Source: Helicobacteraceae bacterium (GTDB taxonomy: Bacteria > Campylobacterota > Campylobacteria > Campylobacterales > SZUA-545). From it: a stretch of DNA of 19,683 nucleotides. Positions 1 to 7,020 of this stretch are shown here, in pieces. The first letter of the stretch is position 1. The number at the start of each line of letters is the position of its first letter. The position numbers and the translations under genes were made by a program. A model generated the notes under the pieces. The model did no database searches and was not told the origin of the DNA. It saw only the letters and a list, made by a program, of their open reading frames with translations. The stretch lies in contig JAISRI010000078.1 of assembly GCA_031273735.1 (NCBI GenBank), positions 1-19,683 of the forward strand, in the 5' to 3' direction.

Positions 1-42
1 GTTTGAAATGTAACGAAAACATATACAAATAAACGCTTGCTT

Positions 43-816
43 TCAGCCGCGCTCTTTTTTATGATCTAAAACAAATTGGTTAATTTCAGATAAAACCCGA
101 TGATTATGCGCCGAGCGATCGCTTTGTTTATCAATAATTTCTTTTAGCTCTGCGTCGCTTGGATACTCCTCTTTTATCTTTCTTAAAATCATAAGAGATT
201 GTCTATGAGAGCCAACCTTATTTGCCTCGTCAAACGGCGATTCGCTATATACGTTAAAAACGTCGATGCAACGCCAACCTTTTAACAATAGCGGCAACCT
301 AATTTTACCGTAGATTCTATGCGCGTTCCAATACAGCGCGTCTTTACCTAACGGAACGCCAAAAAATAAAATTCCGTTTTCGTTTAACGCGTTACGCGCC
401 GTTTGCATAGCTTTGATATCTCCGTTAGGATCGATCGGATCGCCGTAACGCCCTAAGCCGTCGTGTTCAAAAGACGAATAGGAAATAGCGAAATCGGTTT
501 TTAATTCTCGCGTATTCAATTCGCTATGCGTTAAAACTTCGATCGACGGATAATCGCAGATCGGTTTATTATAATCGACCACATAAACCTTTGAGGCTTT
601 GTTCCAAACGGCGAGCGCTTCGCAGTTGCAACCCGCTAAACCCCAAATAAGCGCGGTTTTACCGTTAAACGAATATCGCTCTAAAGCGTCGTAAAAGGCG
701 TTTATTTCCTTGCCGTAATACTTAAACGTTCTTTTTTCAAAAGCCTTAAACGTCCTATCGTATGTTTCTGCGCTATTATGAACGTTTCCGTTGCCGACGG
801 CTTCGTTAAAATACAT
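43..816 (-). CDS. DUF268 methyltransferase-like protein, main body (downstream of phase-variable tract)
   Basis: This 257-residue frame carries the DUF268 (SAM-dependent methyltransferase-like) signature. A glycine-rich ALIWGLAGCNCEAL segment lies at about residues 55-68, an acidic strand end VYVVDYNKP at 77-85, and the family hallmark SSFEHDGLGRYGDPIDPNGD at 114-133. It is probably a cytoplasmic modifying enzyme for surface glycans or a similar substrate; the substrate is unknown. The first ATG at 816 has no convincing ribosome site. The same frame stays open upstream through the poly-G tract to a stop at 922-924, so the real N-terminus most likely lies in the upstream frame 839-1057. With 17 instead of 18 G residues the two would fuse into 337 codons. 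In this reading the gene is probably OFF. Recognition of DUF268 is firm; the enzymatic activity is inferred from the fold. Confidence 0.8.
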   Translation of the reverse strand: MYFNEAVGNGNVHNSAETYDRTFKAFEKRTFKYYGKEINAFYDALERYSFNGKTALIWGLAGCNCEALAVWNKASKVYVVDYNKPICDYPSIEVLTHSELNTRELKTDFAISYSSFEHDGLGRYGDPIDPNGDIKAMQTARNALNENGILFFGVPLGKDALYWNAHRIYGKIRLPLLLKGWRCIDVFNVYSESPFDEANKVGSHRQSLMILRKIKEEYPSDAELKEIIDKQSDRSAHNHRVLSEINQFVLDHKKERG

Positions 817-838
817 ATATTGAACCGGAATTTTATTT

Positions 839-1057
839 TCAAGCGTAAACGCGGCGACTAAGCTTTCGGGTATGGTATTGGGGGGGGGGGGGGGGGGTAG
901 CGTTTTTAGCGCGAGCGGACGCTACGCCATAAACCAAAAACGGCAACTTATTTGCCAAATACTCTTGGATTAGGTATTTTTGAACCGAGTTACGCTTCAA
1001 CGCTTTTTTTACGAGCTTTATAGTAATTTTTTGCGCGAGTTTTCGTATTACTCCCAT
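839..1057 (-). CDS. 5' portion of the DUF268 gene, prematurely ended after poly-C/G slippage tract
   Basis: A 72-codon frame starts at ATG 1057 and encodes a basic, amphipathic N-terminus (residues 1-25 rich in Lys and Arg). It then runs into five prolines encoded by the homopolymer (poly-C on this strand) and stops 13 residues later at 839. One base fewer in the tract would lead into the DUF268 frame, giving ...TPPPPP-NTIPESLVAAF... before the downstream MYFNEAV segment. The start lies only 19 bases behind the 3' end of tRNA-Lys, so the gene may be transcribed from the tRNA promoter. No strong ribosome site is visible. I regard this as the N-terminal part of one phase-variable gene, not as an independent peptide gene. 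Confidence 0.7.
   Translation of the reverse strand: MGVIRKLAQKITIKLVKKALKRNSVQKYLIQEYLANKLPFLVYGVASARAKNATPPPPPQYHTRKLSRRVYA
880..897. repeat. 18-base G homopolymer (phase-variation tract)
   Basis: An uninterrupted run of 18 G on the plus strand (C in the coding sense) sits inside the DUF268 gene at the point where its reading frame breaks. Campylobacter and Helicobacter use such poly-G/C tracts as contingency loci through slipped-strand mispairing. Tract lengths of 17 (or 14, or 20) would put the 5' and 3' parts in frame. The exact length is also vulnerable to sequencing error. Confidence 0.9.
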
Positions 1058-1076
1058 AATTTGCCATTTCGTTAAA

Positions 1077-1152
<76 letters not shown>

Positions 1153-1168
1153 GCGAAAAAGAAGGCGA

Positions 1169-1196
1169 ATTGTAACCTTTTTTGCTTATGTCGCAA
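1169..1196 (-). promoter_or_regulatory. Probable promoter of tRNA-Lys
   Basis: On the minus strand, TTGCGA (1191-1196) and TACAAT (1169-1174) are separated by 16 bases. The -10 lies 16 bases before the tRNA 5' end at 1152. The spacing and sequence fit a sigma-70-type promoter, which could also feed the DUF268 gene downstream. Confidence 0.45.
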
Positions 1197-1255
1197 AAGA
1201 GCCGTTTGTCTAGATCGACGCGGCGAACGGCGAACGCCTAAAACGCCGCGCAAAA

Positions 1256-1717
1256 TCATGAGCGCGCCATACAGGTTTTACATTCGCCCTCAATCTCCAC
1301 GTTTCCTTCTTGCAGAGAAAATCCAAGCTGATCGAGCCTTGCGCGCATTGATTGATTTAGCGCGTCGTCGTCGATCTCTTCGACCTTTTTGCATTTGGAG
1401 CAGACGAACATCACCAAGCTATGCCGCTCACCGCTTTGCGGATTTACGCAGGGCGCATAAGCGCTAAGAGCGTTGATTCTGTGCGCCAAACCGCGATCTA
1501 GCAAAAACTCTAAAACGCGATAGATCGTCGCTGGCGTAACGCGTTTGCCCGCCTCGCGCATAAGCTCGATAATATCGTACGCTTTAAGCGGCGTTTTAGC
1601 GTTTAGCAAAATTTCCAACGCTTTGCGCCGCAAAAGCGTAAGCCGCGTTTTATGATCCTCGCATAGATTTTCGGCTAAACGCAGACGTTGCGACTTTTTC
1701 GAGGCGATCTTTTTCAT
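1256..1717 (-). CDS. zur: Fur-family zinc-responsive repressor, Zur-like
   Basis: This 153-residue Fur-family protein has an N-terminal winged helix (about residues 25-85) with recognition helix TPATIYRVLEFLLDRGLAHR. The C-terminal half has two Cys pairs, CSKC at 106-109 and CKTC at 146-149, which form the structural zinc site. Cys90 and the region around His99 (GERHS) are candidate sensing ligands. The motif GLAHRINALSAYAPC resembles Zur rather than Fur or PerR. It is the last gene of an operon with an ABC ATPase, a permease and a DUF3299 protein, starting three bases after the DUF3299 stop. That context, plus the palindrome upstream of the operon, suggests autoregulation by zinc-bound Zur. 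The family is certain and the Zur subtype is likely, from motifs and neighbours. Confidence 0.85.
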   Translation of the reverse strand: MKKIASKKSQRLRLAENLCEDHKTRLTLLRRKALEILLNAKTPLKAYDIIELMREAGKRVTPATIYRVLEFLLDRGLAHRINALSAYAPCVNPQSGERHSLVMFVCSKCKKVEEIDDDALNQSMRARLDQLGFSLQEGNVEIEGECKTCMARS

Positions 1718-1720
1718 ACG

Positions 1721-2239
1721 TTACTCCGTATACAGCTCGACTCTGTCGGCGATCATACTATAACCTGAGGTTCCCATACTGCCCGAATCGTTCGTTTCGA
1801 TCAGGATTTCGCCGTATATCCAAACCGTATCCATCGCAAAAACGTCTTTAAGCGGTTTTTTCGGTTTAACATAGACGATCTGATTGGGCGGCGGCGGCGG
1901 AACGTGAATGCACGCGCCAAAATACGGCACAAGCAAAAATTCGGTCAATTTTGTATCGTCCTCCCAATCTAGCGGCACGACGTAACCCGGCAGTTTTATG
2001 CGCTTCCCCGCGATTTTCGGGTTGATAGGCGATTTTTTCCACTCCTTCATAAAAGTATCCATCACGCTTTTAACGCGCGGATCGTCGTCGGAAAGATCGT
2101 CGATATTGAGACTGTTAAATATCCTCTCCGGATGCCAATCTTCGGGGACGAGATCGTCCCAAGTCGCCTCGCCGTATGACGGCGCGGCGATCGCAAACGC
2201 GCAACAAAACAAAAAAGTCCATAAAAATCGAAACGTCAT
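1721..2239 (-). CDS. Secreted DUF3299 protein of ABC/Zur operon
   Basis: This 172-residue protein begins with a Sec signal peptide (hydrophobic FLWTFLFCCAFAIAA, probable cleavage near residues 19-23), so it is probably periplasmic. It carries the DUF3299 core: KRIKLPGYVVPLDW, then FLLVPYFGACIHVPPPPPNQ and a C-terminal strand-rich part ending VELYTE. The five prolines belong to the family motif and are encoded by mixed codons, so they are not a slippage tract. It lies 11 bases behind the permease gene and three bases ahead of zur. From memory, similar DUF3299-ABC sets in Pseudomonas aeruginosa (PA4063-PA4066) are Zur-controlled. A role as periplasmic partner of the ABC complex in zinc limitation is inferred; its biochemical function is unknown to me. 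Confidence 0.8.
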   Translation of the reverse strand: MTFRFLWTFLFCCAFAIAAPSYGEATWDDLVPEDWHPERIFNSLNIDDLSDDDPRVKSVMDTFMKEWKKSPINPKIAGKRIKLPGYVVPLDWEDDTKLTEFLLVPYFGACIHVPPPPPNQIVYVKPKKPLKDVFAMDTVWIYGEILIETNDSGSMGTSGYSMIADRVELYTE

Positions 2240-2250
2240 TTTTCGCTCCT

Positions 2251-3519
2251 TTACGTTACGACGGCAAGCCCGTCGGAAAGGCTCATACGATACGCGCGGA
2301 TCGCGGGAATTAGACTTGTCAAAAATCCAGCCAGCACGATTGCGCCAAGTAATGTCAACTCGGTCGCGCTCGGCGACGATAGGTAAATAGCCACGCCGTA
2401 ACTATCGGCTATGATCGGGCTAAATATTGCTATCGACAAACCCAGCGCCGCCGCGCCTAAACCAGCGCCGCAGGCGACCAGTAAAACGCCTTCGCACGAT
2501 AACAACGCGATAATATCCATAGGTCTCGCGCCCGCCGATCGCAATATCGCAAGCTCGCGTCTTCGCTCTCCTAGCCCCGCCAAAATAGCGGAAGCCAAAC
2601 CGAATAACCCCGCAATTGTAACCAACGCCGATATAAACGTTAGCGCCCTTTCGCCGACGTTGATCGTCCGCCATATCCGATCCATAGTTACGCCGGGCAT
2701 AACGGCGATCAGCGCTTCGCTTTGCCATTCGTTGATCTCTTGTTGCGCGGCGAATACTTTTGAGCGTTTTTTCAGCCCCACAAGAAGCGCGGTAATATTT
2801 TTCGGCTCCAGATTAAACTTTCGCGCCATTTCGGGCGAAACGCTTAAGCCCGCAATTGGCGCGCCGCCTTGCCAATCGATATGAATCGCCTCCATCGCCT
2901 CTAGCGAAATATAAAGCGATCGGTCGATCGTCGTTCCCGTAGGGGCGAGAATACCGACGACGCTAAAGGGTTTATCGCTATGTTCGGTTAAGTTTGTCCT
3001 ACCTTCGCCATGGCTTAAAACTATCCGATCGCCGATCTTATAGCCTAGATTTTTAGCTACTTCGGAGCCTATTGTTACGTCAAAAACGTCGTTAAAAGGC
3101 TTGCCCGAAGCGATTGCGAGGCGTTTATCGCCGCGAAACTTATAATGATCGAAAAAATCGGCGTTTGTCGCTACGACGGGATAACCTTTATGCGAATCGC
3201 CCAAAGAGACCGGAATCGTCCAAGCTATGTCGTCTAACGCGGCGATCTCTTTGGCGCTTTTCCAGCTCATATTGTTGGTAGCCGAACCCAAATGAAAGAT
3301 CGCGTAGAGCGTCAGCTGAATATCGCCTCCTCTTGCGCCTACGATCAGATCGGTTCCTGAGATCGTCTGCGTAAAGCTCTCTTTAACTTGCGTTCTAATT
3401 CTTTCCACGCCAAGCAAAAGCGCGGTTGAAAGAGCGACCGAAAACATCGCCAACGCCAAAGAACCGCGCCTATTCCACGCGCTTTTTTTCGCTAACGAAA
3501 AGAGATAAAAGATTTTCAT
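2251..3519 (-). CDS. FtsX/MacB-family ABC transporter permease
   Basis: This 422-residue inner-membrane protein has the MacB/FtsX layout. There is one N-terminal membrane span (about residues 20-40), a large periplasmic domain (about 45-285) with the conserved DLIVGARGGDIQL and ATNNMSW segments, and three C-terminal spans (about 290-312, 340-370, 390-412). The stretch LGERRRELAILRSAGARP between the C-terminal spans is the usual cytosolic coupling segment contacting the ATPase. Its ATG overlaps the ATPase stop by four bases (ATGA), indicating translational coupling. With the DUF3299 protein and Zur next door, a mechanotransmission or metal-related envelope task is more likely than solute import. 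The substrate is not known. Confidence 0.85.
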   Translation of the reverse strand: MKIFYLFSLAKKSAWNRRGSLALAMFSVALSTALLLGVERIRTQVKESFTQTISGTDLIVGARGGDIQLTLYAIFHLGSATNNMSWKSAKEIAALDDIAWTIPVSLGDSHKGYPVVATNADFFDHYKFRGDKRLAIASGKPFNDVFDVTIGSEVAKNLGYKIGDRIVLSHGEGRTNLTEHSDKPFSVVGILAPTGTTIDRSLYISLEAMEAIHIDWQGGAPIAGLSVSPEMARKFNLEPKNITALLVGLKKRSKVFAAQQEINEWQSEALIAVMPGVTMDRIWRTINVGERALTFISALVTIAGLFGLASAILAGLGERRRELAILRSAGARPMDIIALLSCEGVLLVACGAGLGAAALGLSIAIFSPIIADSYGVAIYLSSPSATELTLLGAIVLAGFLTSLIPAIRAYRMSLSDGLAVVT

Positions 3520-4271
3520 ACGCGCTCCTTTTGCGGAGTAGCGCGATTTAACTCGTTTAGCGCTTCGGCGCGATTGAAGTTTTTTGCCAAATCGCGATCG
3601 TGGCTGACAAAGATCAGGGTTGAGCCGCTCTCCTCGCGCGCCTGCAAAAGTAACTTCAAAAAGTATTCGCGTCTTTGTTCGTCTAGCGAAGAGGTCGGTT
3701 CGTCCGCAACGAGTATAGGCGGCGATCCTATCAAGGCTCTAGCCGCCGCGACGCGCTGTTGCTGTCCAACGGATAGACGCGCCGCCTGTCTATCCCACAG
3801 ATCGGGCGCGAGGTCTAAGCGCGAAAGCAAGTTTTTCGCCGCCTCTCTTATATCGCCAAAACTTTCTTTTGCTCTTTCGCGGCGAATGCGCGACAAACGG
3901 CAGGGAATTAACGCGTTATCGATAACGGAGAGATACGGGATCAGGTTAAATTGTTGAAAAATATAGCCGATTCTATCGCCGCGAAACGAATCGCGTTTTG
4001 CGCCGCTAAAATCGTTTAGACAAACGCCGTCGACCTCGATCTCGCCCTCTTGCGGCTGTAAAACGCCCGCGATGAGGCTCAACAGTGTGCTTTTTCCGCC
4101 GCCGCTTGCGCCGTAAATAAAGACGCGATCGCCGCGCTCTACGGCAAAAAACGGAATGTCCAACACCGCTTGCTCGCCCTTTTTATAGGCAAATTTTACG
4201 CCCTTTAGACAAACGGCGCTTTTGTTTTCGTCCGTTTTTGCTTCGCCGCCCGATCGCCTCTTTTCGTTCAT
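3516..4271 (-). CDS. ABC transporter ATP-binding protein, MacB/LolD type
   Basis: This 251-residue cytoplasmic ATPase has all the nucleotide-binding motifs. Walker A is GASGGGKS at 54-61, the Q-loop is FQQFNLIPYLS, the signature is LSVGQQQR, Walker B is ILVADEPTSSLD, and the H-loop is FVSHDRD. The sequence style and the partner permease place it with the MacB/LolD/FtsE group. It is the first gene of a four-gene minus-strand operon. AGAGGG lies just before its ATG, and the putative Zur palindrome ends about 20 bases upstream. It presumably forms the homodimeric motor of the permease encoded at 2251-3519. Confidence 0.9.
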   Translation of the reverse strand: MNEKRRSGGEAKTDENKSAVCLKGVKFAYKKGEQAVLDIPFFAVERGDRVFIYGASGGGKSTLLSLIAGVLQPQEGEIEVDGVCLNDFSGAKRDSFRGDRIGYIFQQFNLIPYLSVIDNALIPCRLSRIRRERAKESFGDIREAAKNLLSRLDLAPDLWDRQAARLSVGQQQRVAAARALIGSPPILVADEPTSSLDEQRREYFLKLLLQAREESGSTLIFVSHDRDLAKNFNRAEALNELNRATPQKERV

Positions 4272-4290
4272 AGCGCCCTCTAAAGTAAAG

Positions 4291-4320
4291 TAATACGCAA
4301 TAATATATCATTGCATATTA
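4291..4320. promoter_or_regulatory. 30-bp near-perfect palindrome, candidate Zur operator
   Basis: The left arm TAATACGCAATAATA (4291-4305) and right arm TATCATTGCATATTA (4306-4320) are reverse complements at 13 of 15 positions. The element lies 20 bases before the start of an operon that ends in a Zur-like gene. It overlaps AT-rich hexamers that could serve as the -10, with TTGATA further upstream on the minus strand as a possible -35. The AT-rich dyad fits Fur/Zur boxes in general form. Assignment to Zur is inferred from context. Confidence 0.6.
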
Positions 4321-4639
4321 AGCCGATAAACGCATATCAAAACCTAACGCGAGATAGAAACCATTAAATACGTTAAGATTTCTAAACACGGCGGGTTTTT
4401 AATTTGGATTCCCGCCTTCCTTCGCGTAGCGCTCGCTCCAAAACAATACCTCGCGAAAGTAGCGATGCAAGGCGGAGGAGCGCGAGGCGCGGAGGAAGCG
4501 CTGAACCCAGCGTTTGGGGCGAAAAATATGCGGCGCTTTGTATCGCCTCTTTTGACGCAAATAGAGAACGGGTCCGTTGGTAAAACAAGCGTCTTGGTTT
4601 TACACTACATAAACGATCGGCTATTTTTGTGATCGCTTT
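4321..4639. other. Intergenic stretch with GC-rich imperfect inverted repeats, no convincing gene
   Basis: This stretch separates two minus-strand operons. It holds a GC-rich patch with imperfect complementarity between about 4414-4439 and 4477-4500 (CTTCC...GCTCGCTCC against GGAGCGCGAGG...GGAAG). There is also a small perfect hairpin CGCTG-AACC-CAGCG at 4499-4512, and the complementary hexamers GGCGGG/CCCGCC at 4390-4416. A 68-codon minus-strand frame across it has low-complexity Leu/Arg-rich content and no ribosome site, so I do not call it a gene. It could be a REP-like element, a structured transcript end or a small RNA; nothing here decides. Confidence 0.35.
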
Positions 4640-5359
4640 TTATTTTTTTGGCGTTTCAAGCGGACTCTTTAACAGCGATACGCCGTTTAAGACAGCGGTA
4701 AACAATGAGCTTTTTTCATCGTCTATTTTTTCGAGATTTTCATCGTTAAATTCAACGATCTCTTTGCCATATCTGTCTGTATCGTAGCTAAGATATTCGC
4801 TCTTTATAGCCTCTTTGGGATCATATGGCGATTTATACTCTATATCCATAAAAGTTTTCTTATCATATGTCGTAACGCCCATAACGACCTTAGCGCTTAT
4901 ATTCGCAAAATCTACAATCAATCCGCGCGCCCAACCGTAAATAACTTCGGCTTCTATTTCGTCGCAAACGTTAGTCGGTCCGTTAGCTTCAAACGCGGCG
5001 AAAGTCTGTTCTATCGTAACCTTGCCGATAAAGGCGATCCAAACGCCCCATAAATAGATATTTTTCGCTTTAGTCTCCCCTGCAACGACGACGATGCCGC
5101 CTTGATCGCAACTCGTTTGGATTATCCAATTTTTCACGCTCAAATTTTTAAGAAACAACGCTCCTACGACGCCGTCGCTCGTATAAAACGCCTTGTCCAA
5201 ATCAAGCTCGTCAAACTCCGCGTCTTCCTCAAAAATTACCAACTTATTGTCGCCAAAAATATCTCTAACGATATAACCCGGAAGTTCGATTTTATTCATC
5301 AAATCTTTATAGACGTCTAAAGCCTCTTTTACCGTAATTGTATTTCTCTCGTTAATCAT
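4640..5359 (-). CDS. Hypothetical protein with predicted beta-helix repeats, coupled to murA
   Basis: I cannot name a characterised family for this 239-residue protein. The central part (about residues 60-165) is built of repeated strand-turn units: VGALFLKNLSVKNWII, GGIVVVAGETKAKNIYLWG, IAFIGKVTIEQTFAAFEANG, CDEIEAEVIYG. They recur about every 20 residues, as expected for a parallel beta-helix. The acidic N-terminal third contains GDNKLVIFEEDAEFDELDLD. There is no signal peptide or membrane span, so it is probably cytoplasmic. It begins two bases after the murA stop and should be co-transcribed. From memory, proteins with this GNLKAKNI/VEQT-like pattern occur widely in bacteria as uncharacterised proteins, some near toxin-immunity genes. 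The operon link to peptidoglycan synthesis may be incidental. Confidence 0.75.
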   Translation of the reverse strand: MINERNTITVKEALDVYKDLMNKIELPGYIVRDIFGDNKLVIFEEDAEFDELDLDKAFYTSDGVVGALFLKNLSVKNWIIQTSCDQGGIVVVAGETKAKNIYLWGVWIAFIGKVTIEQTFAAFEANGPTNVCDEIEAEVIYGWARGLIVDFANISAKVVMGVTTYDKKTFMDIEYKSPYDPKEAIKSEYLSYDTDRYGKEIVEFNDENLEKIDDEKSSLFTAVLNGVSLLKSPLETPKK

Positions 5360-5361
5360 TT

Positions 5362-6624
5362 TTACTCTTTTTTTCGTTCGATCAGAGCGCCAAGCGCTTT
5401 TAATTTTTCTTCGATTCGTTCGTAGCCGCGATCGAGATGATATATGCGGTGAATGCGCGTCCGTCCTTTTGCCGCCAATCCAGCCAAAACAAGCGCGCTA
5501 GAAGCTCTTAGATCGGTCGCCATAACGTCCGCGCCTATTAGCTCGGTTTTGCCCGCGATCGTCGCGGTAGAGCCGCGTAGCGTAATTTTCGCGCCCATTC
5601 TAGCAAGCTCGCCAACGTGCATAAAGCGATTTTCAAATAGCCGTTCCTCGATCGCGCTTACCCCCTCGGCTTGCGTGGCGAGCGCCATAAATTGCGCCTG
5701 CATATCGGTCGGAAAACCGGGGTATTCGGCGGTTACGATCTCGACTGGGCGAAGGCGCGGCGCGGGTTTGATCGTTATGAAATCCGCGCCAAACTCCATA
5801 ACAAATCCCATCTCTTGGAGCTTATCCGTAACGGCGGTTAGATGGCGAGGATTAGCGCGTTCGATCGTTACGTTTTCGCCCGCGAGCGCCGCCGCGCAAA
5901 GATACGCGCCCGTTTCTATGCGATCGGGAATAACGCTAATCGGCGGGATTTTTAGCGGCGTTCCTTGCGTCCCCGTAATTTCTACGACGTCGCCGCCGAT
6001 CCCGTCGATTTTAACGCCCGCGCTTTGGATCATCTCGCATAGTTGGACGATTTCAGGCTCTTTGGCGCAATTGACAATCTGCGTTTTGCCGCTTGCTAAC
6101 GCCGCCGCCATAATCGCATTTTCGCTTCCCGTAACCGTAATTTTGTCAAAGACGATTGTTGCGCCTTTTAACCCTTGCGGCGCGATCGCGTGGATATAGC
6201 CCTCTTCGATCGCTATCGTCGCGCCTAGCTTTTCCATAGCTTTCAAATGTAGATCGACGGGGCGCTGTCCGATCGCGCAACCGCCCGGCAAAGAAACGCG
6301 GCATTCGCCAAAACGGGCGAGCAGAGGTCCTAAAACGAGTATCGACGCTCTCATCGTTTTAACAATGTCGTAGGTGGCGATCACGCGGTTGATTTTGCTT
6401 GTATCGACCGTAACGCGATCGCCATCCAATTCGTATGCGCCGCCTAAAAGCTCCAAAAGTTTCAAAAACGTTTTTGCGTCCGTTACGCCCGGCAGGTTTG
6501 AGATTTTAACGGGGTTTTCGGCTAAGATCGTCGCGGCTAAGATCGGAAGCGCGGCGTTTTTCGCGCCGGATATTTTTAGCCTCCCATTTAACTTTTTGCC
6601 GCCCGTAATTTCAAGACAATCCAT
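5362..6624 (-). CDS. murA: UDP-N-acetylglucosamine 1-carboxyvinyltransferase
   Basis: MurA transfers enolpyruvate from PEP to UDP-GlcNAc, the first committed step of peptidoglycan synthesis in the cytoplasm. The 420-residue protein has the N-terminal LKISGAKNAALPILAA motif and the catalytic loop PGGCAIGQRPVDLH with Cys116. That Cys is present, so a fosfomycin-sensitive type is expected. The C-terminal half has PGFPTDMQAQFMALA and the closing DRGYERIEEKLKALGA. The ATG at 6624 is preferred because AAGGA stands six bases upstream; the frame also extends to a TTG at 6660 without a ribosome site. The length is normal for the family. It is followed two bases later by the beta-helix gene. Confidence 0.96.
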   Translation of the reverse strand: MDCLEITGGKKLNGRLKISGAKNAALPILAATILAENPVKISNLPGVTDAKTFLKLLELLGGAYELDGDRVTVDTSKINRVIATYDIVKTMRASILVLGPLLARFGECRVSLPGGCAIGQRPVDLHLKAMEKLGATIAIEEGYIHAIAPQGLKGATIVFDKITVTGSENAIMAAALASGKTQIVNCAKEPEIVQLCEMIQSAGVKIDGIGGDVVEITGTQGTPLKIPPISVIPDRIETGAYLCAAALAGENVTIERANPRHLTAVTDKLQEMGFVMEFGADFITIKPAPRLRPVEIVTAEYPGFPTDMQAQFMALATQAEGVSAIEERLFENRFMHVGELARMGAKITLRGSTATIAGKTELIGADVMATDLRASSALVLAGLAAKGRTRIHRIYHLDRGYERIEEKLKALGALIERKKE

Positions 6625-6657
6625 AAAAATCCTTAGCGAGATTCGCCGTGATTGTGC

Positions 6658-6678
6658 CAAAAAAACGCTACATAGCTA
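6658..6678 (-). terminator. Weak hairpin plus T-run at end of small secreted protein gene
   Basis: Read on the minus strand, the stop codon is part of TAGCTATGTAGC, a GCTA/TAGC mini-hairpin followed by GTTTTTTT. The stem is only four base pairs, so termination before murA would be partial at best. Confidence 0.25.
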
Positions 6679-6996
6679 AAAATAACACTCCGAATATTCA
6701 AAATCGCTTACCGTTACGCAACTAACGCGAATCGGATCTAAGACGCGTTTTCGCTTGACAAACGGCGCGAAACGATCGGGAAAGTTTAGGATAAAAAGGA
6801 CTTTCGTCGAGCCAAACCAACGATACGCCATCGCTTTGCATGGCGTTTGTTCGCAACCTGTCGCTTCGATAAAACCCGACACGCTTACCCTTTTGTTTCT
6901 GATCGCGCCGCGATCGACGCGACCGAAAAAAATATCCTCCGTATCGGCGCCAAAGAGTAAGCAAGTTAAAATTAAACTCGAAAAGAGCGATTTCAT
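6676..6996 (-). CDS. Small secreted Cys-containing protein, unknown function
   Basis: A frame from ATG 6996 gives about 106 residues with a clear signal peptide (MKSLFSSLILTCLLFGA, cleavage probably before DTEDIFF). The predicted mature protein has four Cys residues (TGCEQTPC, RVSC, SECYF), suggesting two disulfides in the periplasm. I recognise no family. The frame extends upstream to 7065, but that would overlap the divergent gene starting at 7021, so 6996 is more plausible; its ribosome site is weak. TATAAT-like sequence right before the ATG may be coincidental. It lies 51 bases ahead of the murA ATG on the same strand. Confidence 0.6.
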   Translation of the reverse strand: MKSLFSSLILTCLLFGADTEDIFFGRVDRGAIRNKRVSVSGFIEATGCEQTPCKAMAYRWFGSTKVLFILNFPDRFAPFVKRKRVLDPIRVSCVTVSDFEYSECYF

Positions 6997-7020
6997 AGAG
7001 ATTATATCGGAAGGCGAAAG

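Noticed and set aside
1861..1910. Run of prolines in the DUF3299 protein as a second slippage tract
   Set aside because: The prolines are encoded by mixed codons (GGCGGCGGCGG pattern on the plus strand), not a homopolymer, and belong to the family motif.
1998..2884. Plus-strand frames opposite the DUF3299 and permease genes
   Set aside because: They are antisense to well-supported genes, with no ribosome sites or family similarity.
4382..4588. 68-codon minus-strand frame in the intergenic stretch
   Set aside because: Low-complexity Leu/Arg/Ser content follows from a GC-rich inverted-repeat patch; there is no ribosome site or recognisable domain.
5453..6199. 248-codon plus-strand frame opposite murA
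   Set aside because: It lies entirely inside murA on the other strand and encodes Ser/Ala/Ile-rich sequence without motifs; murA is certain.
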